A stretch of 15,687 nt of DNA from Pelotomaculum sp. UBA1371. GTDB taxonomy: Bacteria; Bacillota; Desulfotomaculia; Desulfotomaculales; Pelotomaculaceae. This document shows positions 7,919 to 14,698 of the stretch, piece by piece. The notes below the pieces were generated by a model. The model did no database searches and had not been told where the DNA came from. It saw nothing but the letters and a program-made list of their open reading frames with translations. Position 1 is the first letter of the stretch; every line of letters starts with the position of its first letter. The position numbers and the translations under genes are program-made. Location: the NCBI GenBank assembly GCA_002305915.1, contig DBRJ01000059.1, positions 1-15,687 of the forward strand, given 5' to 3'.

Positions 7919-7924
7919 CTTGTT

Positions 7925-9166
7925 TTATATCTCCCTCACATATTCTGCGTATTCTTTGCCCGCACCGAAAAGAAGAAGGCTCAGGAATATCACTGTCGCA
8001 TAAATATCCAGATTGTTTTGCTCCACCTGCTTCTGCAAAGGTACGGCATCGGCTGACATTTCGAACACACGCCAGGGTTGGCTGCCCGGTAATTCCGGGG
8101 AAATACTGACGGCTGAGACTTCCTCTTCCGTCAAATATTGCCGTTTGCCGGGATTAGGATCCTGTCCAACATGATTTTCAGAACCGGCGCCAGCGGGTAC
8201 AACAGCCTGAACACCGTCATCATGGTTTGGATCATTCACGACACAAGTTGCCGTTAAATTGCCTATTACAGTGCTTACGGTGATTGTGGCCGTGCCCTCG
8301 CCGACAACCGTCACCAGACCGTTGTCGTCAACCGTAGCCACACTGGTGTCGCTGGAACTCCAGGTCACGCTCTTATCTGAAGCATCATCCGGTCCTACGG
8401 TGGCCGTCAGCTGGAATGTGCTGCCAACTTTGAGATTGAGCATGTCCTGGTCGAGGGTCACCACGCTGGGCGGTGTGCCGCCTAACATCACCTCAATGGC
8501 ATGCACCCATTTTACGGAACGCATAGCGGTACGTGTACTGGTGTCATTCTGGCCGAACAACAACCTGAACCTGGTCGAAGTGTCTTCAACACTAAAATCC
8601 GGTGCTGTGGCAAACCGCTGCCAGTTGTCCCGGGTCGCTATGATTGGCTCCACCTGGATCGCCCCATATACTGCTCCGGGTATGGATGAATGAGTATCAC
8701 TATCCCAATGTGTCGGCAAATTCGGATAATAGTAACGGGTTGTGTCCAACAGGTAAGACTTTGGTAAACACTGATACCATCCTACTTTAGTATCGGTAGC
8801 GTAAAAATAAAAAGCTTCTACAGAGTTGACATCGATACCGGCGTCCGACAGCAAATCGATAAGCCGCACCCCTTTAGCCGAATCAATAACCACCGCCGGC
8901 ATGCTGTCTATAAAAGTGTAAGCCTGTTGTATCTGCGGCATCGCCTCCAGCTCGCTGACCGTGTAGATCTTTTTTATGTAGTAGGGCCCCCCAAAATACC
9001 CAACCTTTATCGTCAATGTTTCCGCCGGCACTCCTATACTGCCGGAATCAGCTTTTGCCGTGCCCGGCCCGGCAATCATAAGCAGGCTCAGCAACATAAT
9101 CAGCGCCATTACCAGGGTAACGGTTTGCCACGACCTGGACTTAAATTCCAACCATCCCGGCTGCAT
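7925..9166 (-). CDS. Exported SUOX-like + BIG2 protein with a C-terminal membrane anchor
   Basis: This is the first gene of the array; ATG 9166 has GGAG about 11 bases upstream. It encodes 413 residues: a signal peptide ending AKA-D (1-39), a SUOX-like domain about 50-230 ('LTIKVGYFGG', 'AYTFIDSMPAVV', 'KGVRLIDLLSDAGIDV', 'RYYYPNL', 'RDNWQRF'), a BIG2 domain about 234-312 ('KSVTWSSSDTSVATVDDNG'), a linker of about 70 residues, then one hydrophobic helix at about 388-402 followed by 'GKEYAEYVREI'. The C-terminus should therefore lie in the cytoplasm. This differs from its paralogue at 6856-4874, which ends in SLH repeats. Because it directly precedes the ExbB gene, its single helix is a candidate contact for the proton channel, as the TonB helix is in the TonB system. 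The function itself is inferred. Confidence 0.87.
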   Translation of the reverse strand: MQPGWLEFKSRSWQTVTLVMALIMLLSLLMIAGPGTAKADSGSIGVPAETLTIKVGYFGGPYYIKKIYTVSELEAMPQIQQAYTFIDSMPAVVIDSAKGVRLIDLLSDAGIDVNSVEAFYFYATDTKVGWYQCLPKSYLLDTTRYYYPNLPTHWDSDTHSSIPGAVYGAIQVEPIIATRDNWQRFATAPDFSVEDTSTRFRLLFGQNDTSTRTAMRSVKWVHAIEVMLGGTPPSVVTLDQDMLNLKVGSTFQLTATVGPDDASDKSVTWSSSDTSVATVDDNGLVTVVGEGTATITVSTVIGNLTATCVVNDPNHDDGVQAVVPAGAGSENHVGQDPNPGKRQYLTEEEVSAVSISPELPGSQPWRVFEMSADAVPLQKQVEQNNLDIYATVIFLSLLLFGAGKEYAEYVREI

Positions 9167-9330
9167 TACTTTTCACTCCAATTCACAATCACAAATTCTC
9201 CTTGGTTCAGCATGCCAAGAAGATGTTTTTTTAATCAACTGGCAAAAGAGTTATGATTCGTCAAGGCTACCAGGGCCCAATAACTGACAGCACCGCGATT
9301 AGACGCCTAAGCCATGCAACAACTAAAGAA

Positions 9331-9344
9331 AGATAACATAACAT
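9331..9344. promoter_or_regulatory. ATAACAT motif pair, downstream side of the promoter
   Basis: Two overlapping ATAACAT copies (9333-9339 and 9338-9344) lie about 80-90 bases downstream of the predicted transcription start. A related AACATAAC occurs at 9409-9415, next to the predicted start site. The same word appears in inverted orientation upstream of the promoter. It is a candidate regulator-binding element, with no family assigned. Confidence 0.4.
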
Positions 9345-9424
9345 TACACAACATGACTAAACTAATTACTAATTTTACATAAATTAACTATTTTATATAC
9401 ATAAGGCAACATAACAACACATAA

Positions 9425-9453
9425 ATTATAAGACACAGTTCCAACAATGTCAA
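9425..9453 (-). promoter_or_regulatory. Consensus sigma-A promoter for the surface-protein/ExbB operon
   Basis: On the minus strand the sequence reads TTGACA (9453-9448), a 17-base spacer and TATAAT (9430-9425): both boxes match the vegetative consensus exactly at optimal spacing. Transcription should start near 9418 and give a 5' leader of about 250 bases before ATG 9166. It is the only strong promoter seen for the whole minus-strand array. A consensus promoter this strong usually needs repression or attenuation to be controlled, which fits the flanking repeated motifs. Confidence 0.8.
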
Positions 9454-9513
9454 TAGCTGGTCAAAATAGAATTATAAATACCATTTATTGACACAGCGCT
9501 ACTATTGTTTATC

Positions 9514-9562
9514 ATGTTATTTTATGTTATGTACAGTTGTGTTAACTAGCATTATGTTATGT
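9514..9562. promoter_or_regulatory. ATGTTAT motif cluster, upstream side of the promoter
   Basis: ATGTTAT occurs at 9514-9520, 9524-9530 and 9554-9560, the last two extended to ATGTTATGT. The copies are the reverse complement of those at 9331-9344, so they form an inverted arrangement around the consensus promoter, centred roughly 60-130 bases upstream of it. They may be operator or activator sites, but AT-richness alone could produce some of them. Confidence 0.4.
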
Positions 9563-9850
9563 TTGAAATTCCGCACTCGATTGTTTACACCCTTTTAGTA
9601 ATCACAAACCACTTGTTGACCACAAAAAGGAACACCACTCCTAATCAGTGCGTTGGTAAAGCGACCAAACAGCACCATACCGGAGGAAGGTGTCCCCATA
9701 ATTGCACATATAAACACTTTACTCAGATTTGATTTGATAAATGTTGCAAGCACCCATATCCTGCAGTGACGCCTTGTCTACGAGTTGTCCTCCCGCTGGT
9801 TGGGCGACAGGGTTTCTTTCAACCCACCAGCCCGACAGAAATGCCGGGCG

Positions 9851-9890
9851 AAATAATAAAGCCCGCTTTTTTAAGCGGGCTTTATTATTT
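9851..9890 (-). terminator. clpX terminator, perfect 18-bp hairpin
   Basis: The arms 9851-9868 and 9873-9890 are perfect reverse complements with a TTTT loop. The stem core is AAGCGGGC/GCCCGCTT, flanked by A/T-rich ends (AATAATAAA on one side, TTTATTATT on the other) that would work as U-rich tails on either strand. It starts 15 bases after the clpX stop codon, so it closes the tig-clpP-clpX transcription unit and insulates the operon that follows. Confidence 0.9.
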
Positions 9891-9905
9891 AAGTCTCTTC
9901 TTTTA

Positions 9906-11156
9906 TTAAGCAGTCTCTTCTTTTTTCTTTTTACGATCCATGGCGATAATTCGCGGCTGCTCTCTTTTTTGAATCGTTTCCTTGGTAATTATGCATTTGG
10001 CAATATCATTTCTAGACGGGATATCGTACATCACGTCCAGCATTACTTCTTCCAAAATTGAGCGAAGGCCCCGGGCGCCTGTATTGCGCTTGAGAGCTTC
10101 CTCCGCCACTCCCTTTAAAGCGTCCTGGGAAAACTCCAGGGAAACACCATCCAGTTCGAATAATTTTTCGTACTGTTTAACCAGAGCGTTCCTGGGCTCC
10201 GTAAGGATGCGGATCAGGGCGTTTTCATCCAGGGCATCCAGGGTGACGATAATGGGTAACCTGCCCACGAATTCAGGGATTAGTCCGTATTTTAAGAGGT
10301 CTTCCGGTAAAATTTTACGAAGGATTTCACCGATTTTCTGTTCTTTTCTGTTTATGATCTCGGCCCCGAAACCCATGGATTTTTTACCGGTGCGGTTTAG
10401 AATAATCTTGTCAACCCCGTCAAAAGCACCGCCGCAGATAAACAGCACATTTGTGGTGTCGAGCTGGATAAATTCCTGGTGAGGATGCTTGCGCCCTCCC
10501 TGGGGGGGCACACTGGCAACCGTTCCCTCCAGAATTTTTAAAAGCGCCTGCTGGACGCCCTCACCGGAAACGTCCCTGGTAATTGAGGGATTTTCTGACT
10601 TGCGAGCGATTTTATCGATCTCGTCAATATAGACAATCCCTTTTTCGGCCTTTTCCACATCATAATCGGCAGCCTGGATCAACTTGAGCAGAATGTTCTC
10701 CACGTCTTCGCCCACATAGCCCGCCTCGGTAAGAGAAGTGGCGTCGGCGATGGCAAAGGGCACATTCAAAAGACGCGCCAGAGTTTGCGCCAGCAGGGTT
10801 TTGCCGCTTCCTGTGGGCCCCAGCATGACAATATTGCTCTTTTGCAGTTCAACATCATCAATTTTGCCGCCGAGGTTAATTCTCTTGTAATGATTATATA
10901 CAGCTACAGCCAGGGACTTCTTGGCATCTTCCTGCCCGATCACATACTGATCCAGGATTTCCTTAATTTCTTTGGGCTTGGGAATATCACCAAGCTCTAA
11001 ACCAAGGTCCTCGTTAAGCTCTTCTTCGATAATCTCATTACACAATTCGATGCACTCATCACATATATAAACACCCGGGCCGGCAACCAGTTTTTTAACC
11101 TGATCCTGAAGCTTACCGCAAAAGGAACATTTCAGTTGTCCTTTGTCGCCGAACAT
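9906..11156 (-). CDS. clpX: ATP-dependent Clp protease ATP-binding subunit ClpX
   Basis: ClpX is the hexameric AAA+ unfoldase that recognises tagged or regulated proteins and feeds them to ClpP in the cytoplasm. I start at ATG 11156 (416 residues), where GAGGTGGG precedes it and the protein begins with the usual zinc-binding domain; the open frame upstream overlaps clpP and lacks family similarity. Visible landmarks: zinc ligands Cys10, Cys13, Cys32 and Cys35; Walker A 'GPTGSGKT' at 113-120; pore loop 'GYVGED' at 146-151; Walker B 'IVYIDEID' at about 174-181; an RKH loop; an MGF tripeptide in the place of the IGF loop that contacts ClpP; and sensor 2 'NTGARGLRSI'. The length is normal for the family. 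It is the last gene of tig-clpP-clpX, 13 bases after clpP. Confidence 0.98.
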   Translation of the reverse strand: MFGDKGQLKCSFCGKLQDQVKKLVAGPGVYICDECIELCNEIIEEELNEDLGLELGDIPKPKEIKEILDQYVIGQEDAKKSLAVAVYNHYKRINLGGKIDDVELQKSNIVMLGPTGSGKTLLAQTLARLLNVPFAIADATSLTEAGYVGEDVENILLKLIQAADYDVEKAEKGIVYIDEIDKIARKSENPSITRDVSGEGVQQALLKILEGTVASVPPQGGRKHPHQEFIQLDTTNVLFICGGAFDGVDKIILNRTGKKSMGFGAEIINRKEQKIGEILRKILPEDLLKYGLIPEFVGRLPIIVTLDALDENALIRILTEPRNALVKQYEKLFELDGVSLEFSQDALKGVAEEALKRNTGARGLRSILEEVMLDVMYDIPSRNDIAKCIITKETIQKREQPRIIAMDRKKKKEETA

Positions 11157-11169
11157 ATTCCCACCTCTT

Positions 11170-11760
11170 TTACCTTTGCTTCCTGACATCGAACACCTCG
11201 TCAATAATACCGTATTCTTTCGCCTGCTGGGCAGACATAAAGTAATCGCGTTCGGTATCCTGAACGATTCTCTCCAGAGGCTGGCCGGTGTGTTTGGCAA
11301 TGATTTCGTTTAGAAATCCCCTGGTCCGGATAATTTCTTTGGCGTGGATCTCAATATCCGTAGCCTGCCCCTGTACACCACCCAGCGGCTGATGGATTAA
11401 AATCCTGGAATAGGGCAAGGCAAATCTCTTCCCCTTTGTCCCTGCACACAACAGGAGCGAACCCATACTTGCGGCCTGCCCCAGACATATTGTGGAAACT
11501 GGCGACCGGACATACTGCATGGTATCGTAAATTGCCAATCCCGAAGTAATTACACCACCGGGAGAGTTAATATAGAAATGAATATCTTTATCCGGGTCTT
11601 CAGCCTCCAAAAACAGCAACTGCGCAATAACCAGGTTGGCGACATTATCATCTATAGGACCCCCCAAGAAGATGATCCGGTCTTTTAAAAGCCTTGAATA
11701 AATATCATAGGCACGCTCCCCACGGTTGGTCTGTTCCACCACGATAGGCACTAAATTCAT
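11170..11760 (-). CDS. clpP: ATP-dependent Clp protease proteolytic subunit ClpP
   Basis: ClpP is the serine protease that forms the double-heptamer barrel working with ClpX (and ClpC or ClpA elsewhere) in cytoplasmic protein turnover. The 196 residues are the normal length. The catalytic triad is intact: Ser98 in 'GQAASMGSLLL', His123 in 'ILIHQPLGG' and Asp172 in 'DTERDYFMS'. The N-terminus begins 'MNLVPIVVEQTNRGERAYDI', a usual ClpP start with a short propeptide. ATG 11760 has AGGAGGT about 10 bases upstream. It lies 55 bases after tig and 13 before clpX, so the three are cotranscribed. No second clpP copy is present here. Confidence 0.98.
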   Translation of the reverse strand: MNLVPIVVEQTNRGERAYDIYSRLLKDRIIFLGGPIDDNVANLVIAQLLFLEAEDPDKDIHFYINSPGGVITSGLAIYDTMQYVRSPVSTICLGQAASMGSLLLCAGTKGKRFALPYSRILIHQPLGGVQGQATDIEIHAKEIIRTRGFLNEIIAKHTGQPLERIVQDTERDYFMSAQQAKEYGIIDEVFDVRKQR

Positions 11761-11815
11761 ATCTCAAACACCTCCTGCCGGTATAGTTGCTTCATTAAGA
11801 TTATTATTATTTATA

Positions 11816-13144
11816 CTATTCCCCATTTTCAACTTTGGTGTCCTCTTTGGTTTCCTCTACAATTATAGCGTTGTCGACCAGAAACTGTACTGTCTTTTCC
11901 TTTACAATACCATTGGCTATAAAGTCAAACTGACCTTCCTTTTCCAGCATTTGGTAAAATTCGTCAGGGTCCTGCTTATAGCTTTCCGCCATCTTCCTGG
12001 TTTCTTCTTTTATTTCTTCCTCTGATGCCTTTATGTTCTCGGCTTTGGCGATAGCTTCCAGCACCAGGTTTGTTTTTACACCAGTCTCAGCGTCCGGGCG
12101 CATCTCTTCCTGCAATTCTTCAAAGCTCTTTTGGGAATACTGAAGGTATGTTTTCAAATTAATCCCCTGGCTTAACATACGGTTTTCCATACTTTGGAGC
12201 ATCTCTTTGAGCTGTTCCTCGGTCATAATCTCAGGGACTTCAACCTCGGCGTTTTTAACCGCCTTTTCAACAGTTTCCTGTTTCATCCTGAAAGAGTTCA
12301 TTTCCTCAGCAGCCTTCTTAAGCTTATTCCCGATGTCTTCCCTTAATTCCCCGAGGGTATCAAACTCGCTTACGTCCTTTGCGAACTCATCGTCAAGGGG
12401 CGCCAGTTCCTTGCGTTTGATAGATTTAACGGTAACTGTAAAGGACGCATCTTTACCGGCCAACTGTTCCGAATGATAATTCTTGGGGAAAGTAACAAAA
12501 ACGCCCCGTGTTTCACCAACGGACATCCCCACCAACTGTTCTTCAAAGCCTGGAATAAAGGAGCTTGAACCAATTTCAAGATAATAGTCCTTGCCCTCCC
12601 CGCCAGGAAAGGGCACATTCTCAATTGTCCCCAAAAAGTCTATTTGAGCAGTGTCTCCATTTTCCACAATACCTTCTTGCAGGGTCAGGACCTTGCAGTG
12701 TCTGTTTTGCAGCCGCTCCAACTCTCTGTCAATATCTTCAGCGGTAATCTCAACATCTCTTTTAACCGCTTCGAGCCCTTTATACTCACCAAGTGTTACC
12801 TCGGGCTTAACCTGCACCTTTGCTTTTAAAACAACGGGTTTACCTTCCTCGGCCTGAACTATTTCCATCTTGGGCCGCTCAATAGGCTCAATCCCGGTTT
12901 CTTTCACCGCCTCCAGATAAGCCTCCGGCACCAGAGCTTCCATAGCATCTTCGTACAGCGCCTCTTTCCCAATAAAACGATCAAAAACCATCCTTGGCGC
13001 CTTGCCTTTGCGGAAACCAGGAATATTAACTTTCTTAACAAGTTTGCGGTAGGCTTTTTCCACAGCTTGGGAGAACTGTTCAGCGTCCAACTCGATTTCT
13101 AGTAGAACGGTGTTTTTTTCGACCCTTTCCGCGTTAGCTTTCAT
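11816..13144 (-). CDS. tig: Trigger factor, ribosome-associated chaperone
   Basis: Trigger factor binds near the ribosome exit tunnel and shelters nascent chains; it also has peptidyl-prolyl isomerase activity. The 442 residues are typical. The ribosome-binding loop 'GFRKGKAP' lies at 43-50 within the N-terminal domain (about 1-115). The FKBP-type domain spans about 160-243 ('DTAQIDFLGTI', 'GSSSFIPGFEEQLVGM'), and the C-terminal helical substrate-binding domain follows to about 430. The tail is rich in Glu and Lys. ATG 13144 has GGGGGAG in front. It heads the operon tig-clpP-clpX, an arrangement common in Firmicutes. A TATAAT-like box at about 13173-13178 on the minus strand could belong to its promoter, but no good -35 element accompanies it. 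Confidence 0.97.
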   Translation of the reverse strand: MKANAERVEKNTVLLEIELDAEQFSQAVEKAYRKLVKKVNIPGFRKGKAPRMVFDRFIGKEALYEDAMEALVPEAYLEAVKETGIEPIERPKMEIVQAEEGKPVVLKAKVQVKPEVTLGEYKGLEAVKRDVEITAEDIDRELERLQNRHCKVLTLQEGIVENGDTAQIDFLGTIENVPFPGGEGKDYYLEIGSSSFIPGFEEQLVGMSVGETRGVFVTFPKNYHSEQLAGKDASFTVTVKSIKRKELAPLDDEFAKDVSEFDTLGELREDIGNKLKKAAEEMNSFRMKQETVEKAVKNAEVEVPEIMTEEQLKEMLQSMENRMLSQGINLKTYLQYSQKSFEELQEEMRPDAETGVKTNLVLEAIAKAENIKASEEEIKEETRKMAESYKQDPDEFYQMLEKEGQFDFIANGIVKEKTVQFLVDNAIIVEETKEDTKVENGE

Positions 13145-13299
13145 TATGCTCCCCCTTAAGTGATTTAATTATAATCGGTATTTGCTATTTCGAAAAGGAG
13201 CCCCTCTCGATAAAAATAAAATACCATTAAATTCTAATAATATTGTAACCAATTTCATTGAATTAATTATTCTATGGTTCATTTGATATTTCCTTCAGC

Positions 13300-13334
13300 A
13301 AACCAAAAATACCAAGGCCTAATACAAGCCCTGG
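13300..13334 (-). terminator. Possible weak terminator or attenuator upstream of tig
   Basis: On the minus strand CCAGGGC and GCCTTGG (13334-13328 and 13318-13312) pair with one mismatch around a 9-base loop, followed by TATTTTTGGTTT. It lies about 165 bases before tig. It could end transcription from an unseen upstream start or attenuate tig. The short, imperfect stem keeps confidence low. Confidence 0.35.
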
Positions 13335-13525
13335 CACCCCCTAGCCTGAACACGGTTTGGGCTCTGCCCGCCCGCTCAACGAGCTGAGAATAACAACAGC
13401 GGCACGGAACTCCTCATAATGTTACCACTTATTATAACTGGATAAGATCTAATGATCAACCAAAAACGCCTGAAAAACTAAAAAAATAAACACATTCGGC
13501 AGATAGCTCCCGCTTTACTTTCAGG

Positions 13526-13544
13526 AATTGTTTCTGGAACAATT
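13526..13544. promoter_or_regulatory. Perfect 7-bp inverted repeat
   Basis: AATTGTT (13526-13532) and AACAATT (13538-13544) flank a 5-base centre, and a TTTC/GAAA pair extends it with a bulge. On the plus strand GAAATTTTT follows. It could be an operator or a weak terminator; it sits about 105 bases before the tRNA promoter. Confidence 0.35.
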
Positions 13545-13648
13545 GAAATTTTTATGTTTCTGCAGCACAAGGTATATGATATCATTATTGAAGCAACTTT
13601 CCAAGAGCAACCGAAAAAATATTTCAGGGAGTTTGGCAACCCTACTCC

Positions 13649-13677
13649 TTGACAACACCATGTTTATTTGTTAACAT
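13649..13677 (+). promoter_or_regulatory. Sigma-A promoter of the tRNA cluster
   Basis: TTGACA (13649-13654), a 17-base spacer and TAACAT (13672-13677) lie about 50 bases before the mature 5' end of tRNA-His. The -35 box is a full consensus; the -10 box matches in four of six positions. Confidence 0.65.
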
Positions 13678-13726
13678 ATCTTTTGCGGACAATCAGGATG
13701 TATTATCCGGTAGGCCGCAGGATTAT

Positions 13727-13804
13727 GGTGGATGTAGCTCAGCCGGTTAGAGCACCAGATTGTGGCTCTGGGGGTCGTGGGTTCGAATCCCATCATCCAC
13801 CCCA
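13727..13804 (+). tRNA. tRNA-His (anticodon GTG)
   Basis: The cloverleaf is complete. The acceptor arm has the extra 5' G typical of tRNA-His (position -1 at 13727), pairing GGTGGATG with CATCCACC over 8 bp. The anticodon stem CCAGA/TCTGG encloses loop TTGTGGC with GTG at 13762-13764. The T arm is GTGGG-TTCGAAT-CCCAT with one G-T pair. CCA is encoded at 13802-13804. Confidence 0.97.
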
Positions 13805-13817
13805 TTAAATATTATAT

Positions 13818-13892
13818 TGGGGCGTAGCCAAGCGGTAAGGCACCGGTCTTTGGAACCGGCATACGTTGGTTCGAATCCAGCCGCCCCAGCCA
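13818..13892 (+). tRNA. tRNA-Gln (anticodon TTG)
   Basis: Acceptor TGGGGCG pairs with CGCCCCA. Anticodon stem CCGGT/ACCGG encloses loop CTTTGGA with TTG at 13850-13852. The T-loop TTCGAAT is present, the discriminator base is G, and CCA is encoded. It lies 13 bases after tRNA-His, so the two are cotranscribed. Confidence 0.97.
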
Positions 13893-13972
13893 TTTTTTAA
13901 TAGGTTTTCAGTCTATATAAGGTCAGGGCTTTACCGCCTACCCCGATAACAAGAGGCTGAAAGCAGGATTAT

Positions 13973-14048
13973 GGGCCATTAGCTCAGTCGGCAGAGCACC
14001 TGACTTTTAATCAGGGTGTCGGTGGTTCGAGTCCACCATGGCTCACCA
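13973..14048 (+). tRNA. tRNA-Lys (anticodon TTT)
   Basis: Acceptor GGGCCAT pairs with ATGGCTC with one G-T pair. Anticodon stem CCTGA/TCAGG encloses loop CTTTTAA with TTT at 14006-14008. The T arm GGTGG-TTCGAGT-CCACC and encoded CCA are intact. The 12 bases GCAGGATTATGG that end two bases inside its 5' end also occur at the same place before tRNA-His. Confidence 0.97.
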
Positions 14049-14050
14049 AC

Positions 14051-14078
14051 AAGGGTTGGACCTTCAGGTTCAACCCTT
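14051..14078 (+). terminator. Strong hairpin between tRNA-Lys and tRNA-Leu
   Basis: AAGGGTTGGACC (14051-14062) pairs with GGTTCAACCCTT (14067-14078) over 12 positions with one G-U pair and a TTCA loop. It begins two bases after tRNA-Lys CCA. The following CTTAAAAATTT is a poor U-tract, so partial termination or an RNA-processing signal is as likely as full termination. Confidence 0.55.
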
Positions 14079-14089
14079 CTTAAAAATTT

Positions 14090-14175
14090 GCGGGCGTGGC
14101 GGAACGGCAGACGCGCTGGACTTAGGATCCAGTGGGGTAACTCCCGTGGAGGTTCAAGTCCTCTCGCCCGCACCA
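14090..14175 (+). tRNA. tRNA-Leu (anticodon TAG)
   Basis: A class II tRNA of 86 bases with the long variable arm expected for leucine. Acceptor GCGGGCG pairs with CGCCCGC. Anticodon stem CTGGA/TCCAG encloses loop CTTAGGA with TAG at 14123-14125. T-loop TTCAAGT and encoded CCA are present. It is the last tRNA of the cluster. Confidence 0.97.
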
Positions 14176-14184
14176 GGGAAATCA

Positions 14185-14218
14185 AGGCCCCCGAGGATTG
14201 GGGGCCTTTTTTATTTTA
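14185..14218 (+). terminator. Rho-independent terminator of the tRNA cluster
   Basis: AGGCCCCC (14185-14192) and GGGGGCCT (14200-14207) form an 8-bp stem with a 7-base loop, followed by TTTTTTATTTT. It lies 10 bases after the tRNA-Leu CCA. Confidence 0.92.
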
Positions 14219-14698
14219 GGTTGCCAACATTTTTATTTTGTTTGTCACGAAGTCATAGCGGCGTGCCGCGAAGCCCGGCCCCGGCAGCACCGGGAGCGGT
14301 TTATGGAGCGGGAGCGTCAGCAAGGAGCTTCAACTGTATTCCTGAAAGTCGACATAAAAAAGAGCTACAGTGCTACAGCTCCATCTCGGCAATATCTCTC
14401 TCTCACTGCGGGCCTGTGCTACAACGACCAGCTCATATAGCACCACCGCCGCAATATTCTTGTAATGTACGCCGCGCCTGTGGTAATCGCTGCAGCTCTT
14501 GATGTATACGTCAAATTCCTTCATCTCGGCCTTCCCGCTGCTTCAAAAAAACACGCAAACCTCCCTGTCCCTGCGTACAACATCCTCCACCTACAGCACA
14601 AGGTAACCAGGTCAGCTATCGCTCTGGGGAACGCTGCAGACAAGAAGTTAGCAAGAAGAATAGCTGAGGTATATAAGAAAGACCGTCGCCGTCCCTGT
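14219..14698. other. Stretch without a recognised gene
   Basis: Short frames exist on both strands but none has a clear ribosome site, a recognised domain or an operon link. The best are a 64-codon minus-strand frame (14524-14330, beginning 'MKEFDVYIKSCSDYHRRGV', weak GAAGG upstream) and a 99-codon plus-strand frame (14465-14764) that overlaps the 3' end of the DUF2087 gene. The region may be a decayed gene. Confidence 0.45.

Larger units (their letters stand above)
9167..9850. other. Gene-free AT-rich spacer upstream of the surface-protein operon
   Basis: No convincing gene is present. The spacer holds, reading on the minus strand, the clpX terminator edge, a structured stretch (about 9796-9850), clustered ATAACAT-type motifs, a consensus promoter and a leader of about 250 bases before the first gene. 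I looked for cobalamin, molybdenum-cofactor, c-di-GMP and c-di-AMP riboswitch signatures in the leader and recognised none. The core at about 9330-9570 is markedly AT-rich compared with the genes on both sides. Confidence 0.7.
13145..13726. other. Divergent regulatory spacer between tig and the tRNA cluster
   Basis: No gene was found. The spacer contains the upstream region of tig (minus) and of the tRNAs (plus). Visible elements are a hairpin at 13312-13334, a perfect inverted repeat at 13526-13544 and the tRNA promoter at 13649-13677. CtsR heptad repeats and CIRCE elements, which control clp and chaperone genes in many Firmicutes, were looked for and not seen. Confidence 0.6.

Noticed and set aside
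9559..9732. A 57-codon plus-strand frame with a Cys/His-rich end ('GGRCPHNCTY').
   Set aside because: No ribosome binding site, AT-rich regulatory setting, and the short CxxxC-like piece is not enough to call a gene.
11157..11300. Upstream in-frame extension of ClpX by 48 residues.
   Set aside because: It overlaps clpP, lacks similarity to ClpX, and the ATG at 11156 has a good ribosome site and the expected zinc-domain start.
13145..13260. CtsR or CIRCE heat-shock operator before tig.
   Set aside because: Neither the CtsR heptad repeat nor the CIRCE inverted repeat is present in the sequence.
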